This document shows, one piece after another, positions 54,768 through 62,304 of a stretch of DNA of 64,000 nt; position 1 is the stretch's first letter; each line of letters begins with the position of its first letter. Origin of the DNA: an uncultured Schlesneria sp. (GTDB lineage: Bacteria; Planctomycetota; Planctomycetia; Planctomycetales; Planctomycetaceae). The notes beneath the pieces were generated by a model. That model made no database searches and had not been told where the DNA came from. It saw only the letters and a list, made by a program, of their open reading frames with translations. The stretch covers positions 94,528-158,527 of the forward strand of contig CAIMFH010000022.1 in NCBI GenBank assembly GCA_903840265.1, in the 5' to 3' direction. Both the position numbers and the translations under genes were made by a program.

Positions 54768-55967
54768 TCAATAGTCACTCGACAGCCGGATCATCCCGGT
54801 ATCGCCGGGATTGTAGTTGCCAATCCCCGAGGCATATTCCACCGCACGCCCGAAGACCCAACCCGCTTCGATGCGGCACGCATGACGTTTCTCACCACGA
54901 CGTTCCCATCCCACCAGTAACCGGTAGTCCCGCAGCGTGACAATGTCATGCACCGCGCCAATTCGCTGGATCGAGAACGAGTTGCCTCCCAGTTCTCCAG
55001 CGATGTAGCCCCAGTGCCGCCCCTCTTCGGCACGGCTCAGTCGCCAGGCCGCTTTGGGTCGAGGGAACACCAGGTCGAATTCCTTGCTCCCGTCGGTTGG
55101 CTTGTAGATGAATCCCGCCACCGGAAGCAGCTTGATATCCTCGCGGTCCAGATCGGTGATTCCCGCGACCAATTTCAGCTCTTCATTCATCTTGAACGTG
55201 TTCACCGCCTGCCAGGGCAAGCGAAACAACTGATAGCTCTTGTTCGCGAAGTCGGTGTTCCAACTGGGGCTGACGATGACATCAAACGACCAGTCGTCAC
55301 TCGCCTTGATCCCCGCACCGACATCGACAAACAGACTGAACAAATAGGGAGGAAGATCCGTCGTGTCTGGCCCATTCAGCCAGCGGAAGGCATGGCCACC
55401 GCTGATTCGAAACGACGCTCGATCAGCAGCTGCATAGTCCACGACCGCCAGATCGCGGCCGACCCATTCGAGTATTCCCAGCTGATTGCCCGTCCCCGCG
55501 ACCCAACCAAACGAATGCTGCTGCGTTGCCGGAGATTCCTCTTTCTCGCCACCCTTTTCCGCTTGAACCGCCGCACCATCGATCGCAACGGCATCGCCTT
55601 GTAGCGCCCCTATCGAAAGAGCAGCGTCGTCAGGCCCGGGTGGGTCGACGGACAGCAAATCTTCGGGCTGAAGTTCCGGTTCCTCGTGAGTGTTCACGCC
55701 AAAGTAAGCCTGTCCTGCGTCATCATCATCACTGACCAGGCGAACGACCTCACGCAGCGATTCGACAGAAGTTCGCAACGCGAAGTAGGACGGCTTTGTT
55801 GGCGCTGTTCGACGCACGGGGCGAATCAGCAACGGGGAATCCGACCTCAGCACGGGTTGCAGACGCGGCCAAGTCAACGACTTCGGCGGAGCAAATGGCT
55901 GAGCCCCCTGAACCGCAGGCGCGGCCCAGACAACGATCGTCACGACAAGCAGGATGCGCCGCTGCAA
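54768..55967 (-). CDS. Putative outer-membrane beta-barrel protein (DUF6268-like)
   Basis: 399 residues. Signal peptide MQRRILLVVTIVVWAAPAVQG|A. The N-terminal third is a low-complexity Pro/Glu/Asp-rich segment (EEPELQPEDLLSVDPPGPDD). The rest is built of alternating amphipathic beta-strands (YLFSLFVDVGAGIKASDDWS, ELKLVAGITDLDREDIKLLP, FDLVFPRPKAAWRLS) and ends GDTGMIRLSSDY with an aromatic C-terminal residue, typical of outer-membrane barrels. It resembles the planctomycete DUF6268 family from memory. Convergent with the BASS gene, 27 bp apart. Confidence 0.68.
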   Translation of the reverse strand: MQRRILLVVTIVVWAAPAVQGAQPFAPPKSLTWPRLQPVLRSDSPLLIRPVRRTAPTKPSYFALRTSVESLREVVRLVSDDDDAGQAYFGVNTHEEPELQPEDLLSVDPPGPDDAALSIGALQGDAVAIDGAAVQAEKGGEKEESPATQQHSFGWVAGTGNQLGILEWVGRDLAVVDYAAADRASFRISGGHAFRWLNGPDTTDLPPYLFSLFVDVGAGIKASDDWSFDVIVSPSWNTDFANKSYQLFRLPWQAVNTFKMNEELKLVAGITDLDREDIKLLPVAGFIYKPTDGSKEFDLVFPRPKAAWRLSRAEEGRHWGYIAGELGGNSFSIQRIGAVHDIVTLRDYRLLVGWERRGEKRHACRIEAGWVFGRAVEYASGIGNYNPGDTGMIRLSSDY

Positions 55968-56290
55968 TGTTGTGGCCCGAGGAGTCGCAGGGAATGGGGG
56001 CGGGGGTAATATCAGTTCGCCGCGATTCGATCAAGACACGCTGTCTCGTGTATTTCTCTCTTGTAGCCAGGGTCGCCAAGACCTTGGGCGGAAGTCATTC
56101 GACATGATCCGCGCTTCAACACCCCCGTTTGCAAGTTTGACCACCCGGAACTGGCAAAATTCACAATTTCCGGGAGTCAAATCGAACCCCTTGTCAATTG
56201 TGCAAAAAAAACAAGTAGACAGCCGATTTTGCAATTTCTGCCAATCGCCCGACGACTTGGCACGGTTCGTATGAAATCTGCTGAGCAGGC
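55968..56290. other. Intergenic region upstream of the flgM leader
   Basis: No convincing gene. An open frame on the - strand (56031-56294) would contain CFFC and CEFC spaced 12 residues apart, but it lacks a ribosome-binding site and lies over A/T-rich imperfect repeats around 56150-56240 (GCAAAATTC...GTGCAAAAAA...TTTTGCAATTTC). Promoters for the divergent DUF6268-like gene should be here. Confidence 0.35.
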
Positions 56291-56319
56291 TCAACCCGAG
56301 CAGTTTACCTGACCGATAC
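56291..56319 (+). promoter_or_regulatory. Candidate sigma-28 (FliA) promoter upstream of flgM
   Basis: TCAAC (56291-56295), 16 bases, ACCGATAC (56312-56319). The FliA consensus is TAAA (or TCAAG) - N15 - GCCGATAA, so the -10 core CCGATA is conserved and the spacer is one base longer than usual. It is on the right strand for flgM, 279 bp before its ATG. Confidence 0.4.
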
Positions 56320-56327
56320 TCTTTGGT

Positions 56328-56455
56328 GTCGGGCAGTTGCCCCGACGGATGATCCAGAGACGGATCTCAGCCATCATCAGTAGCCATTGTCTGGGAAGAC
56401 GACGTTCCCACTATGGAGCCAGGCACGCGGTGACCTGTTTAGAAACAGAAGCCGC
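56328..56455 (+). other. Potential structured 5' leader of flgM
   Basis: Four successive hairpins: GTCGGG/CCCGAC (56328-56346), GATGAT/ATCATC (56348-56378), TGGGAA/TTCCCA (56392-56410) and CTGTTT/AAACAG (56435-56448) enclosed by GCGG/CCGC (56427-56455). They follow the candidate sigma-28 promoter and precede flgM by about 140 bases. I do not recognise a known riboswitch class. It may be a regulatory leader or a small RNA, or chance pairing. Confidence 0.35.
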
Positions 56456-56597
56456 AAATTGGGAACGAATCATGCTCGAACAATCACAAGCCCGGTTGAA
56501 TCGCCAAGCGTTTGTCGGCTATTATCTGGATTCAAGGGAAGATGTCGGGCCGCACAAGCGGATGAATATCTCCGACGCTCTGAAAAGGAAGGGTGAC

Positions 56598-56912
56598 ATG
56601 GACGTCTCTGGCTTGGGATCGGTACACGGCAGCGGTTCCGTGCGATCTACGAATCCCGCCGGTTCAACAGCCGCCGCCAACCAAACGGCCGGCAAACCGC
56701 AATCCGCCATGTCCGCTCCTCAGGACGAACTGCAGATTTCGTCCACCGGCCAGATGCTGGACCGGATGAGCGAAACGCCAGCCGCCCGCGCCGAACGCAT
56801 TGCCAACATTAAAGATGCGATCGAAAACGGCGATTACGACACGGACGAAAAGCTCGACGCCGCCCTGTCACGGATGTTCGAAGTCCACGGTTTCGATCTG
56901 GGTGATGAGTAG
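56598..56912 (+). CDS. flgM: Anti-sigma-28 factor FlgM
   Basis: Start set at ATG 56598, preceded by AGGAAGGGTGAC, which gives 104 residues, the usual FlgM size. The N-terminal half is disordered (Gly/Ser/Ala/Gln-rich, SGLGSVHGSGSVRSTNPAGS). The C-terminal half carries the conserved sigma-binding helices (ARAERIANIKDAIENGDYDT then DEKLDAALSRMFE). FlgM holds FliA inactive until the hook is complete, when it is exported. No other flagellar genes are in the window. In-frame starts upstream (for example 56472) would extend it into the structured leader and have weaker initiation signals. Confidence 0.82.
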   Translation: MDVSGLGSVHGSGSVRSTNPAGSTAAANQTAGKPQSAMSAPQDELQISSTGQMLDRMSETPAARAERIANIKDAIENGDYDTDEKLDAALSRMFEVHGFDLGDE

Positions 56913-57133
56913 CCGGTAGCACTGGTCGGCCTGCCAACGGATCGCATCGCTGTTTCTGCCAAAGTGATGCATCCGACAACGTGAATTTGTGAAATGTGGC
57001 AATCCGTTGGCAAATCCTGGATCGAAAGCGCAAAATCTGAATTGAAGGGGAACGTGCTCGCGATCCCTCCCATCCCCCTTCAGATTCACACAGTTGCGAA
57101 CGATCCGCCCGCTGCGGTCCAGGAGTTGGTTGA

Positions 57134-57631
57134 GTGTCCGAATTGACTGCGATGCCAGTTGCCGTACCACCCGTCGACAAGTTCCGCGAGTTCTTGTTGA
57201 CCAAAGGGATGCGACTGACCCCAGAACGAGAAGCCATTGTCGACGCCGTTTACGCGTCCCACGAGCATTTTGATGCTGATGTTTGGGTCGAGAAACTCGA
57301 ACGCCGCAAAGGGGGACCACGTGCCAGTCGCAGCACGGTCTACCGAACGCTGAGTCTCCTCGAGGAAGCAGGCCTGATTCGCAAGGTCGCCCGATCCAAC
57401 GATCGCGAAGTCTACGAACACGACTATGGCTACCCACAGCACGATCACCTGATCTGCAAGAAGTGCGGCGACATGATCGAGTTCCCCAACGAACTCATCG
57501 CCGAAGCGCTGGAACTAGTCGCCGCCGAACACGGCTTCCGTATGTCGGGACATCGCCTGGAAGTCGAAGGGATCTGCGCCAATTGCTCGCGCCCACCTCA
57601 GCGCCTGCATCGCAAGCTGGACATGATCTGA
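57134..57631 (+). CDS. Fur-family transcriptional regulator
   Basis: GTG start at 57134. 165 residues. Winged-helix domain: FLLTKGMRLTPEREAIVDAV and SRSTVYRTLSLLEEAGLIRKV. The dimerisation domain contains YPQHDHLICKKCGDMIEFPN (metal site 2 His and structural C-x-x-C) and a second C-A-N-C pair near the end (VEGICANC), together a structural Zn site. The H-D-H-L signature is that of Fur/PerR/Zur. Which metal or peroxide it senses cannot be decided; no Fur box is obvious nearby. Confidence 0.93.
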   Translation: MSELTAMPVAVPPVDKFREFLLTKGMRLTPEREAIVDAVYASHEHFDADVWVEKLERRKGGPRASRSTVYRTLSLLEEAGLIRKVARSNDREVYEHDYGYPQHDHLICKKCGDMIEFPNELIAEALELVAAEHGFRMSGHRLEVEGICANCSRPPQRLHRKLDMI

Positions 57632-57650
57632 GAATCGGTCCGCTTCCGTC

Positions 57651-57670
57651 ATTCCCGCGCAGGCGGGAAT
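57651..57670. repeat. REP-like hairpin ATTCCCGC-N4-GCGGGAAT
   Basis: Perfect 8-base arms around GCAG, preceded by GTC and followed by CC; same family as 33067-33090 and 60468-60487. Located right after the Fur gene, it could stabilise the transcript end. In translation it yields the familiar RLRGND peptide. Confidence 0.75.
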
Positions 57671-57699
57671 CCTGTGAATCAGCACCAGCTATCAATCGC

Positions 57700-57740
57700 G
57701 GGTGCCACGGTTTTGGAGTCCTCGACAAGGCCGTGTCTTC
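57700..57740. repeat. Half copy of the GGGTGCCACGG repeat
   Basis: GGGTGCCACGG-TTTTGGAGTCCTCGACAAGG then CCGTGTCTTC matches the left half of the 49077-49161 element and nearly matches 26574-26616; the right arm is missing. Confidence 0.75.
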
Positions 57741-57774
57741 TCCCTCTTTTGATCAAATCTCCTGCCAATGAACC

Positions 57775-58695
57775 TCACACCAGCAGCGACAAGAACTCAA
57801 ACGCCAAATTCGCCGCTAATATCGACGTGATCTGCGCAGGATCATAAGGCGGCGAGACTTCGACCAGATCGAACCCTACCGTGTTGGCTCCGCGCAAACC
57901 GCGAACCAATTGCAGGATTTCATAGCTGGTCAGCCCACCGACTTCCGGCGTTCCCGTCCCAGGCGCAAACGCGGGATCAACAACGTCGATGTCTAATGTC
58001 ACATAAGTCGGCCGATCGCCAATTTTCGCCCTCACCTCTTGAATAACATCAGCCACCGTCCGCTGACGAAATTCATCCAGCGTGATCATCCGCGTCCCCA
58101 ACGCCAGTGCGTCGGTGTAATCCTGCGGGCCGTTCGTGGGGCCACGAATCCCAATTTGGACGTACGCCGATTTATCCATCAGCCCTTCGTCAAAAGCCCG
58201 CTTGAAGGGAGTTCCATGGCTGTACGGCTGGCCAGGATACTCAGAGTCCCAAGTATCTGGATGCGCATCGAAATGGACGACCGCCATTGGACCGTGCTTC
58301 TGAGCATGAGCCCGCAGCAAGGGCAGGGTGATGGAATGGTCGCCACCCAGCGAGATCAATTTCGCGCCGCCTTCAAGGATTTTCGCAGCCGTCAGTTCGA
58401 TCTGCTGATGAGTCGCCGCGATACTCGGCGGCACAACATCCACATCACCATAGTCAACAATCTTCAAACTTCGAAACGGAGCCACCCCTTGAGCATTGTT
58501 ATAGCCCCAGAGCAACATCGACTGCTCGCGAATGGCTCGCGGCCCGAACCGCGTTCCCGCTCGATACGAGGTGGAGCTATCGTACGGAATCCCCAGGATC
58601 GCCACGTCGGCGTTCTGCACGTCCGTTGTATGCGGCATCCGCCCGAATGTGGCAATCCCGGCATACGGCTGCGCAGCAAATACGGGATCGCTCAT
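57775..58695 (-). CDS. speB: Agmatinase (arginase/ureohydrolase family)
   Basis: Start at ATG 58695 (MSDPVFAAQPYAGIATFGRM), which gives the usual 306 residues. Mn-cluster motifs are intact: SLGGDHSITLPLL, VVHFDAHPDTWDS and VTLDIDVVDPAFAPGTGTPE. Early AILGIPYDSSTSYRAGTRFGP matches agmatinases. It hydrolyses agmatine to putrescine and urea in polyamine synthesis. No arginine decarboxylase gene is adjacent, so a related guanidino substrate is possible. Confidence 0.92.
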   Translation of the reverse strand: MSDPVFAAQPYAGIATFGRMPHTTDVQNADVAILGIPYDSSTSYRAGTRFGPRAIREQSMLLWGYNNAQGVAPFRSLKIVDYGDVDVVPPSIAATHQQIELTAAKILEGGAKLISLGGDHSITLPLLRAHAQKHGPMAVVHFDAHPDTWDSEYPGQPYSHGTPFKRAFDEGLMDKSAYVQIGIRGPTNGPQDYTDALALGTRMITLDEFRQRTVADVIQEVRAKIGDRPTYVTLDIDVVDPAFAPGTGTPEVGGLTSYEILQLVRGLRGANTVGFDLVEVSPPYDPAQITSILAANLAFEFLSLLV

Positions 58696-58928
58696 TTGTG
58701 ATGGCTTCTGGTAACGGTTTTCGCTGCAAAGGACTGCTGCTTGCAGATGTCGCGAAAGCTGCGGTCGACTTCCGCCCCGAATGGGGCACGACAAATCAGC
58801 CCCAGGCAACGCCCGGGGGTAGGCATCCAGCCAAATCCACAAGCCCTGTCAGGGCGGTACATCACGCCGACTCAACGGTTTCGAACAAGGCGCAGAATCG
58901 CAAATGGCGATTCTGCACCGGAACTCGA

Positions 58929-60173
58929 TCACTTCACGGCAATCACTTCAAAGTGACGTTTGACCGGTTGGACCATCTGATAGATCTCGGCCTGCTTGGC
59001 CTGGATCAGTTCCATTCGCTTGGCCAGCTCTTTCGGCTTGCGTTCCGCAGCGACATCGGCCAGCCAGTCAGGTGCACCAAACATCACCACACCGCGGAAT
59101 CGCTGATGAACGATGCCATTCTTCTGATTGATCGCGTTGAAGACTTTCTGAGCCTGATCGTAGATCGGCCCTTTCGTCACATTTCCCAGATTCACACCGG
59201 CCGTCAATTCTTCAGCCGTATGCGCGGCGACTTCGGCGCCATCAATCTTGATCACGTACTTGCCCGGTTCCAACCCGGTGATCAACAGTTCATAGCGATT
59301 CAAATCTTTCAGATTGTTGACGTAGGGGAGCAGCGAAACCCAATCCCCTTGAATTGGCAGTGGTAGGGCCTTGTCGAGTCGATCGAAGGCCAGACCCGAC
59401 TCAGTCTTCTGCTCGCCGCTGATTTCGCAGTTCATCACTTTCGAACCCGCCCCGGTTCCGAATGAATTGCGATCAATCCCCACATGGCTCACCAGGCTCG
59501 GCGCATTTAATCCCGTCAGGATGGCATGAGCCATGAACAAACCACCGCTGGACGCCGTGTGGAAGCCATCGTAGTAAGGTTTGACGCCATCAGCCTTGTC
59601 TGCTTCCATTCTTTCGAGCGCGGCCCGAGTGATCGCATACTGATCGGCAAACGAGTCACCATACTTGGCGGCCAGTTCCTTCAGCGGCGCGTAGAACTCT
59701 TTCTGCGTCTCCAGGTACAAACGAAATCGTTCCTGGGCTCGACGGTCCACGGCGTTCGGCGAAACCAGCCCGACTCGAATGCCGTCGGCTTTGGCCATCG
59801 TCAGCATCGCCTCGGTCCCTTCCAAAAATCGCTTCTGGCCATTGGCATCGAATGCGCCATATCCGGCATCGTTCATCCCGAAGTTAATCGTGATCGCGGT
59901 CGGCTTTTCTGCCAACACGTGATCCTTAAATCGATTCTTGCCCCCCTGAGCCGAATCGCCACCGATACCCGCGTTGATGAACGTCAGATCCCAATCTGGA
60001 AATCGTGTCGTCAGATACAACTCGATATCGGTCGAATACTGGTACTGCTCGGTGATACTGTCGCCGAGAAACAGGACTCGGTCTTTTGGCTTGAAGAAGA
60101 ATTCTTCCGCAGAAGCCACGGTCATGGTCGTCAGCAGCGCCAAGGCCGCGACAAAACTTCGAACGAAACGCAT
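58929..60173 (-). CDS. Secreted SGNH/GDSL-family hydrolase
   Basis: 414 residues. Signal peptide MRFVRSFVAALALLTTMTVASA|E. SGNH blocks: block I VLFLGDSITEQYQY (Ser nucleophile), block II NAGIGGDSA (Gly), block III INFGMNDAGYG (Asn) and block V YYDGFHTASSGG (D-x-x-H). The C-terminal ~200 residues include a beta domain (YELLITGLEPGKYVIKIDGA) and a helical end. Such proteins are exported deacetylases or esterases acting on polysaccharides; several are typical per planctomycete genome. Confidence 0.9.
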   Translation of the reverse strand: MRFVRSFVAALALLTTMTVASAEEFFFKPKDRVLFLGDSITEQYQYSTDIELYLTTRFPDWDLTFINAGIGGDSAQGGKNRFKDHVLAEKPTAITINFGMNDAGYGAFDANGQKRFLEGTEAMLTMAKADGIRVGLVSPNAVDRRAQERFRLYLETQKEFYAPLKELAAKYGDSFADQYAITRAALERMEADKADGVKPYYDGFHTASSGGLFMAHAILTGLNAPSLVSHVGIDRNSFGTGAGSKVMNCEISGEQKTESGLAFDRLDKALPLPIQGDWVSLLPYVNNLKDLNRYELLITGLEPGKYVIKIDGAEVAAHTAEELTAGVNLGNVTKGPIYDQAQKVFNAINQKNGIVHQRFRGVVMFGAPDWLADVAAERKPKELAKRMELIQAKQAEIYQMVQPVKRHFEVIAVK

Positions 60174-60364
60174 GTTGAATCCTCAGGAGGCAAAACTGGG
60201 GTGACAACCGACCCGTCGCGACAACAGCAGCAGCAGGGGACTTCCGGTTGCGTGCCACACGATACGAAGTGATCTTCGTTGATGCCATCGTTCGAAGCCG
60301 CAGTCGGCGTGATAACGCTACTGTCGCCCCCCGCAAAACGAGGCATTCTTATTTTCCAATTTGG

Positions 60365-60449
60365 GTGGCACGCTCTGAGGCTTTGCGAAGGGCGTGGTCA
60401 TGAATGAAGCCGAAATCCCCACGCCCTTCGAAGACTCATGGCGTGCCAC
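60365..60449. repeat. 85-bp intergenic palindrome (GTGGCACGC type)
   Basis: Ends GTGGCACGC (60365-60373) and GCGTGCCAC (60441-60449), inner arms CGAAGGGCGTGG and CCACGCCCTTCG. Different sequence from the other palindromes but the same overall length. It sits in the 614-bp divergent gap before the desaturase gene. Confidence 0.8.
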
Positions 60450-60467
60450 ACTCCCGCCACGCTCGTC

Positions 60468-60487
60468 ATTCCCGCGTGGGCGGGAAT
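60468..60487. repeat. REP-like hairpin ATTCCCGC-N4-GCGGGAAT
   Basis: Perfect 8-base arms around GTGG, flanked by GTC and CC, as at 57651-57670. It lies 18 bp after the palindrome at 60365-60449. Confidence 0.75.
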
Positions 60488-60527
60488 CCAGCGCATTCGC
60501 GCCGATCTCCTGGTCCTATCCGTGCGT

Positions 60528-60662
60528 ATTCGTGAAATTCGTGGTCAACTCTGGTTCGCTGAAGAATCGACCACGAATCGCACGTATTGCCACGAATAAA
60601 AACGTAAATCGCAGTCTCCTTCATTTCCGTGTGTTCAGTGTATTCCGTGGTGAAATCTGTCT
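60528..60662. repeat. Dispersed repeat array with TTCGTGGT / TTCCGTGGT units
   Basis: Contains ATTCGTGAAATTCGTGGTC, then ACCACGAATCGCACG and CCACGAATAA inverted, then TTTCCGTGTGTTCAGTG and TATTCCGTGGTGAAA. The last unit is the reverse complement of the motif at 22975-23006. No gene is hidden here. The rest of the 60174-60787 gap (60174-60364) has no recognised feature. Confidence 0.65.
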
Positions 60663-60787
60663 TGCCTTAGACGAGCGACTTGATCGACTGCCCAAGCGGT
60701 TTCGCGTATAATTCCCATTGATTCCAGCGGGCCGTGTTTTGATGTGATAAGGTGGCGTTTGCGGCCTTTTCACTTGGAGGATCGATT

Positions 60788-62005
60788 TTGGCGACTGAAC
60801 AAGCAACATTGCCGGGTGGATTCAAGCCACAGTGGACTTGGCGAATGTGGGGCAGTGCGGCCCCGGTGTTTCCCGGCTTTGAAGTCGATATCCTGGATCG
60901 CATCCCCGACGATCAGAAGCCAGACGCCGTCTGGCATCGCGAGCGAGCTCGCGATGTATTGCAGGCCCATCCCGAAGTCAAAGAGCTCTTCGGCCACTAT
61001 CCTTTGACCGCATTCTGGTGCGTCGCAATGGCGGGCGCTCAGGTTGGCATCGCTGCGGCCATGAGCCACTTTCCCTGGTGGGTCACCATTCTCGCTGCGT
61101 ATTGCGTTGGAGCATTGATCAACATCACGTTGTTCCAACTCGCGCATGAATGCGACCACCTCATGGTCTTCAAGTCGAAGTTCTGGAACAGATATCTGTT
61201 CATGGTCACTTCGATCCCCATGTTCCTGTCGGCCCATCACACGTGGTGGATCGAGCATATCGCTCATCACAACGACATGAGCGCGACCAAAGACTTCGTG
61301 ACTCGACGCCGCTCTTACTTCCTGGCAACACGACGCACGTCTCCACTGTTCGTTCCCTATTCGCTCTTCATGGTCCCCATGCAGGCCCTGCGCAGCGCTT
61401 TCGGCCTGATCCTGTACGTCTTCACTTCGCTGCTGCGAGGCCGTCTGGAACCCACTCCGTTTACCCTCACTGTTCTGGCGGACGAACATCTGGTTTCGGG
61501 ATATCAGCGTGAAAAAATCACCAAGTGGGCGGTGATCTATCCGCTCGCCAGCTTCGTCACCTATGGCCTGCTGTTCTGGTATGGCGGTTGGATGCCGCTG
61601 GTTTATCTCACGCTCAGCCAGGTGTTCTTCACCGGCTATCTGCATCCGTATTGCCTCGGCTGGGTTCTCGGCATTTCCCACTTCCACGGCCGCCGCAACT
61701 ATCAACCAACCGCGTCACACTACGGACGGCTGATCAATCTGACCACCTTTAACGCGGGCTTGCACGTCGAACACCACGACATCGCCGGCATCCCCTGGTT
61801 CCGTCTCTGGAAGCTGCGAGAACTCGCTCCCGAGTTCTACGACCTCCAGCAAATCAAGTCATACACTGGCTTGGGATTGCAGTTCGTCTTCGCGGGCAAC
61901 GAAAAGTTCGAAGACAACTTCAACACAGAAACGCACCGCAACCTCGAACGCTTCGGCGAAGCCAAGGTCTCAGCTTCGACGAACGTCAGCCAGTCACACG
62001 CGTAG
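60788..62005 (+). CDS. Fatty-acid/sphingolipid desaturase-like membrane enzyme (DES1-like)
   Basis: The start is TTG 60788, preceded by GGAGG at 60776-60780; a GTG at 60752 lacks such a site. 405 residues. Three histidine boxes of membrane di-iron desaturases: H120-ECD-H124, H157-IA-H160-H161 and H326-VE-H329-H330. Beyond the boxes the layout matches eukaryotic sphingolipid delta-4 desaturases: WHRERARDVLQAHPEVKELF at the N-terminus, GALINITLFQLAHECDH, GYLHPYCLGWV, and HYGRLINLTTFNAGLHVEHH followed by DIAGIPWFRLWKLRELAPEF. Four to six membrane helices. Likely desaturates or hydroxylates a lipid chain; substrate unproven. Confidence 0.85.
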   Translation: MATEQATLPGGFKPQWTWRMWGSAAPVFPGFEVDILDRIPDDQKPDAVWHRERARDVLQAHPEVKELFGHYPLTAFWCVAMAGAQVGIAAAMSHFPWWVTILAAYCVGALINITLFQLAHECDHLMVFKSKFWNRYLFMVTSIPMFLSAHHTWWIEHIAHHNDMSATKDFVTRRRSYFLATRRTSPLFVPYSLFMVPMQALRSAFGLILYVFTSLLRGRLEPTPFTLTVLADEHLVSGYQREKITKWAVIYPLASFVTYGLLFWYGGWMPLVYLTLSQVFFTGYLHPYCLGWVLGISHFHGRRNYQPTASHYGRLINLTTFNAGLHVEHHDIAGIPWFRLWKLRELAPEFYDLQQIKSYTGLGLQFVFAGNEKFEDNFNTETHRNLERFGEAKVSASTNVSQSHA

Positions 62006-62304
62006 TTGAAGGTTTACGTTGGGCTCGCCCGGATCGCCCCAACGGGACCACAACTCGCAGCTACCAAGAACAAGAACAGCAATCGTAACTGCTCTCCGTT
62101 CCGGCTCGTCCGGACGGAAGCGACGACTCGCGCAGGACAGCTAACTGCTCACCAACCCCGCGGATCGCGAAGAACGAGAACTCCGATCGGTTGTGCCCAT
62201 CGCGGTGATCTGATCATCATAGCCGCAAATTGCGGCCCCTTCTGACCAGCTATTAATCGATTCGGGATTTGTCCCGGAATTGCCAGCGAAAGTGAGTGCA
62301 ACAG

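Noticed and set aside
56255..56275. TGGCAC at ~56260 as a sigma-54 promoter for flgM
   Set aside because: The required GC of a TTGC element at the correct spacing is missing.
56031..56294. 87-residue - strand frame with CFFC and CEFC 12 residues apart, zinc-ribbon-like
   Set aside because: No ribosome-binding site and no homologous features outside the cysteines; it covers A/T-rich imperfect repeats. Chance is more likely, though a homology search would settle it.
60394..60711. 105-residue + strand frame between the SGNH hydrolase and the desaturase
   Set aside because: Composed almost entirely of dispersed repeats (FPRGRES, FRVFSVFRG translations); not a gene.
62006..62304. GCCGCAA-A-TTGCGGC palindrome near 62222 as an operator or terminator
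   Set aside because: Loop of one base cannot form a hairpin easily, no T-tract, and no regulator nearby; left unassigned.
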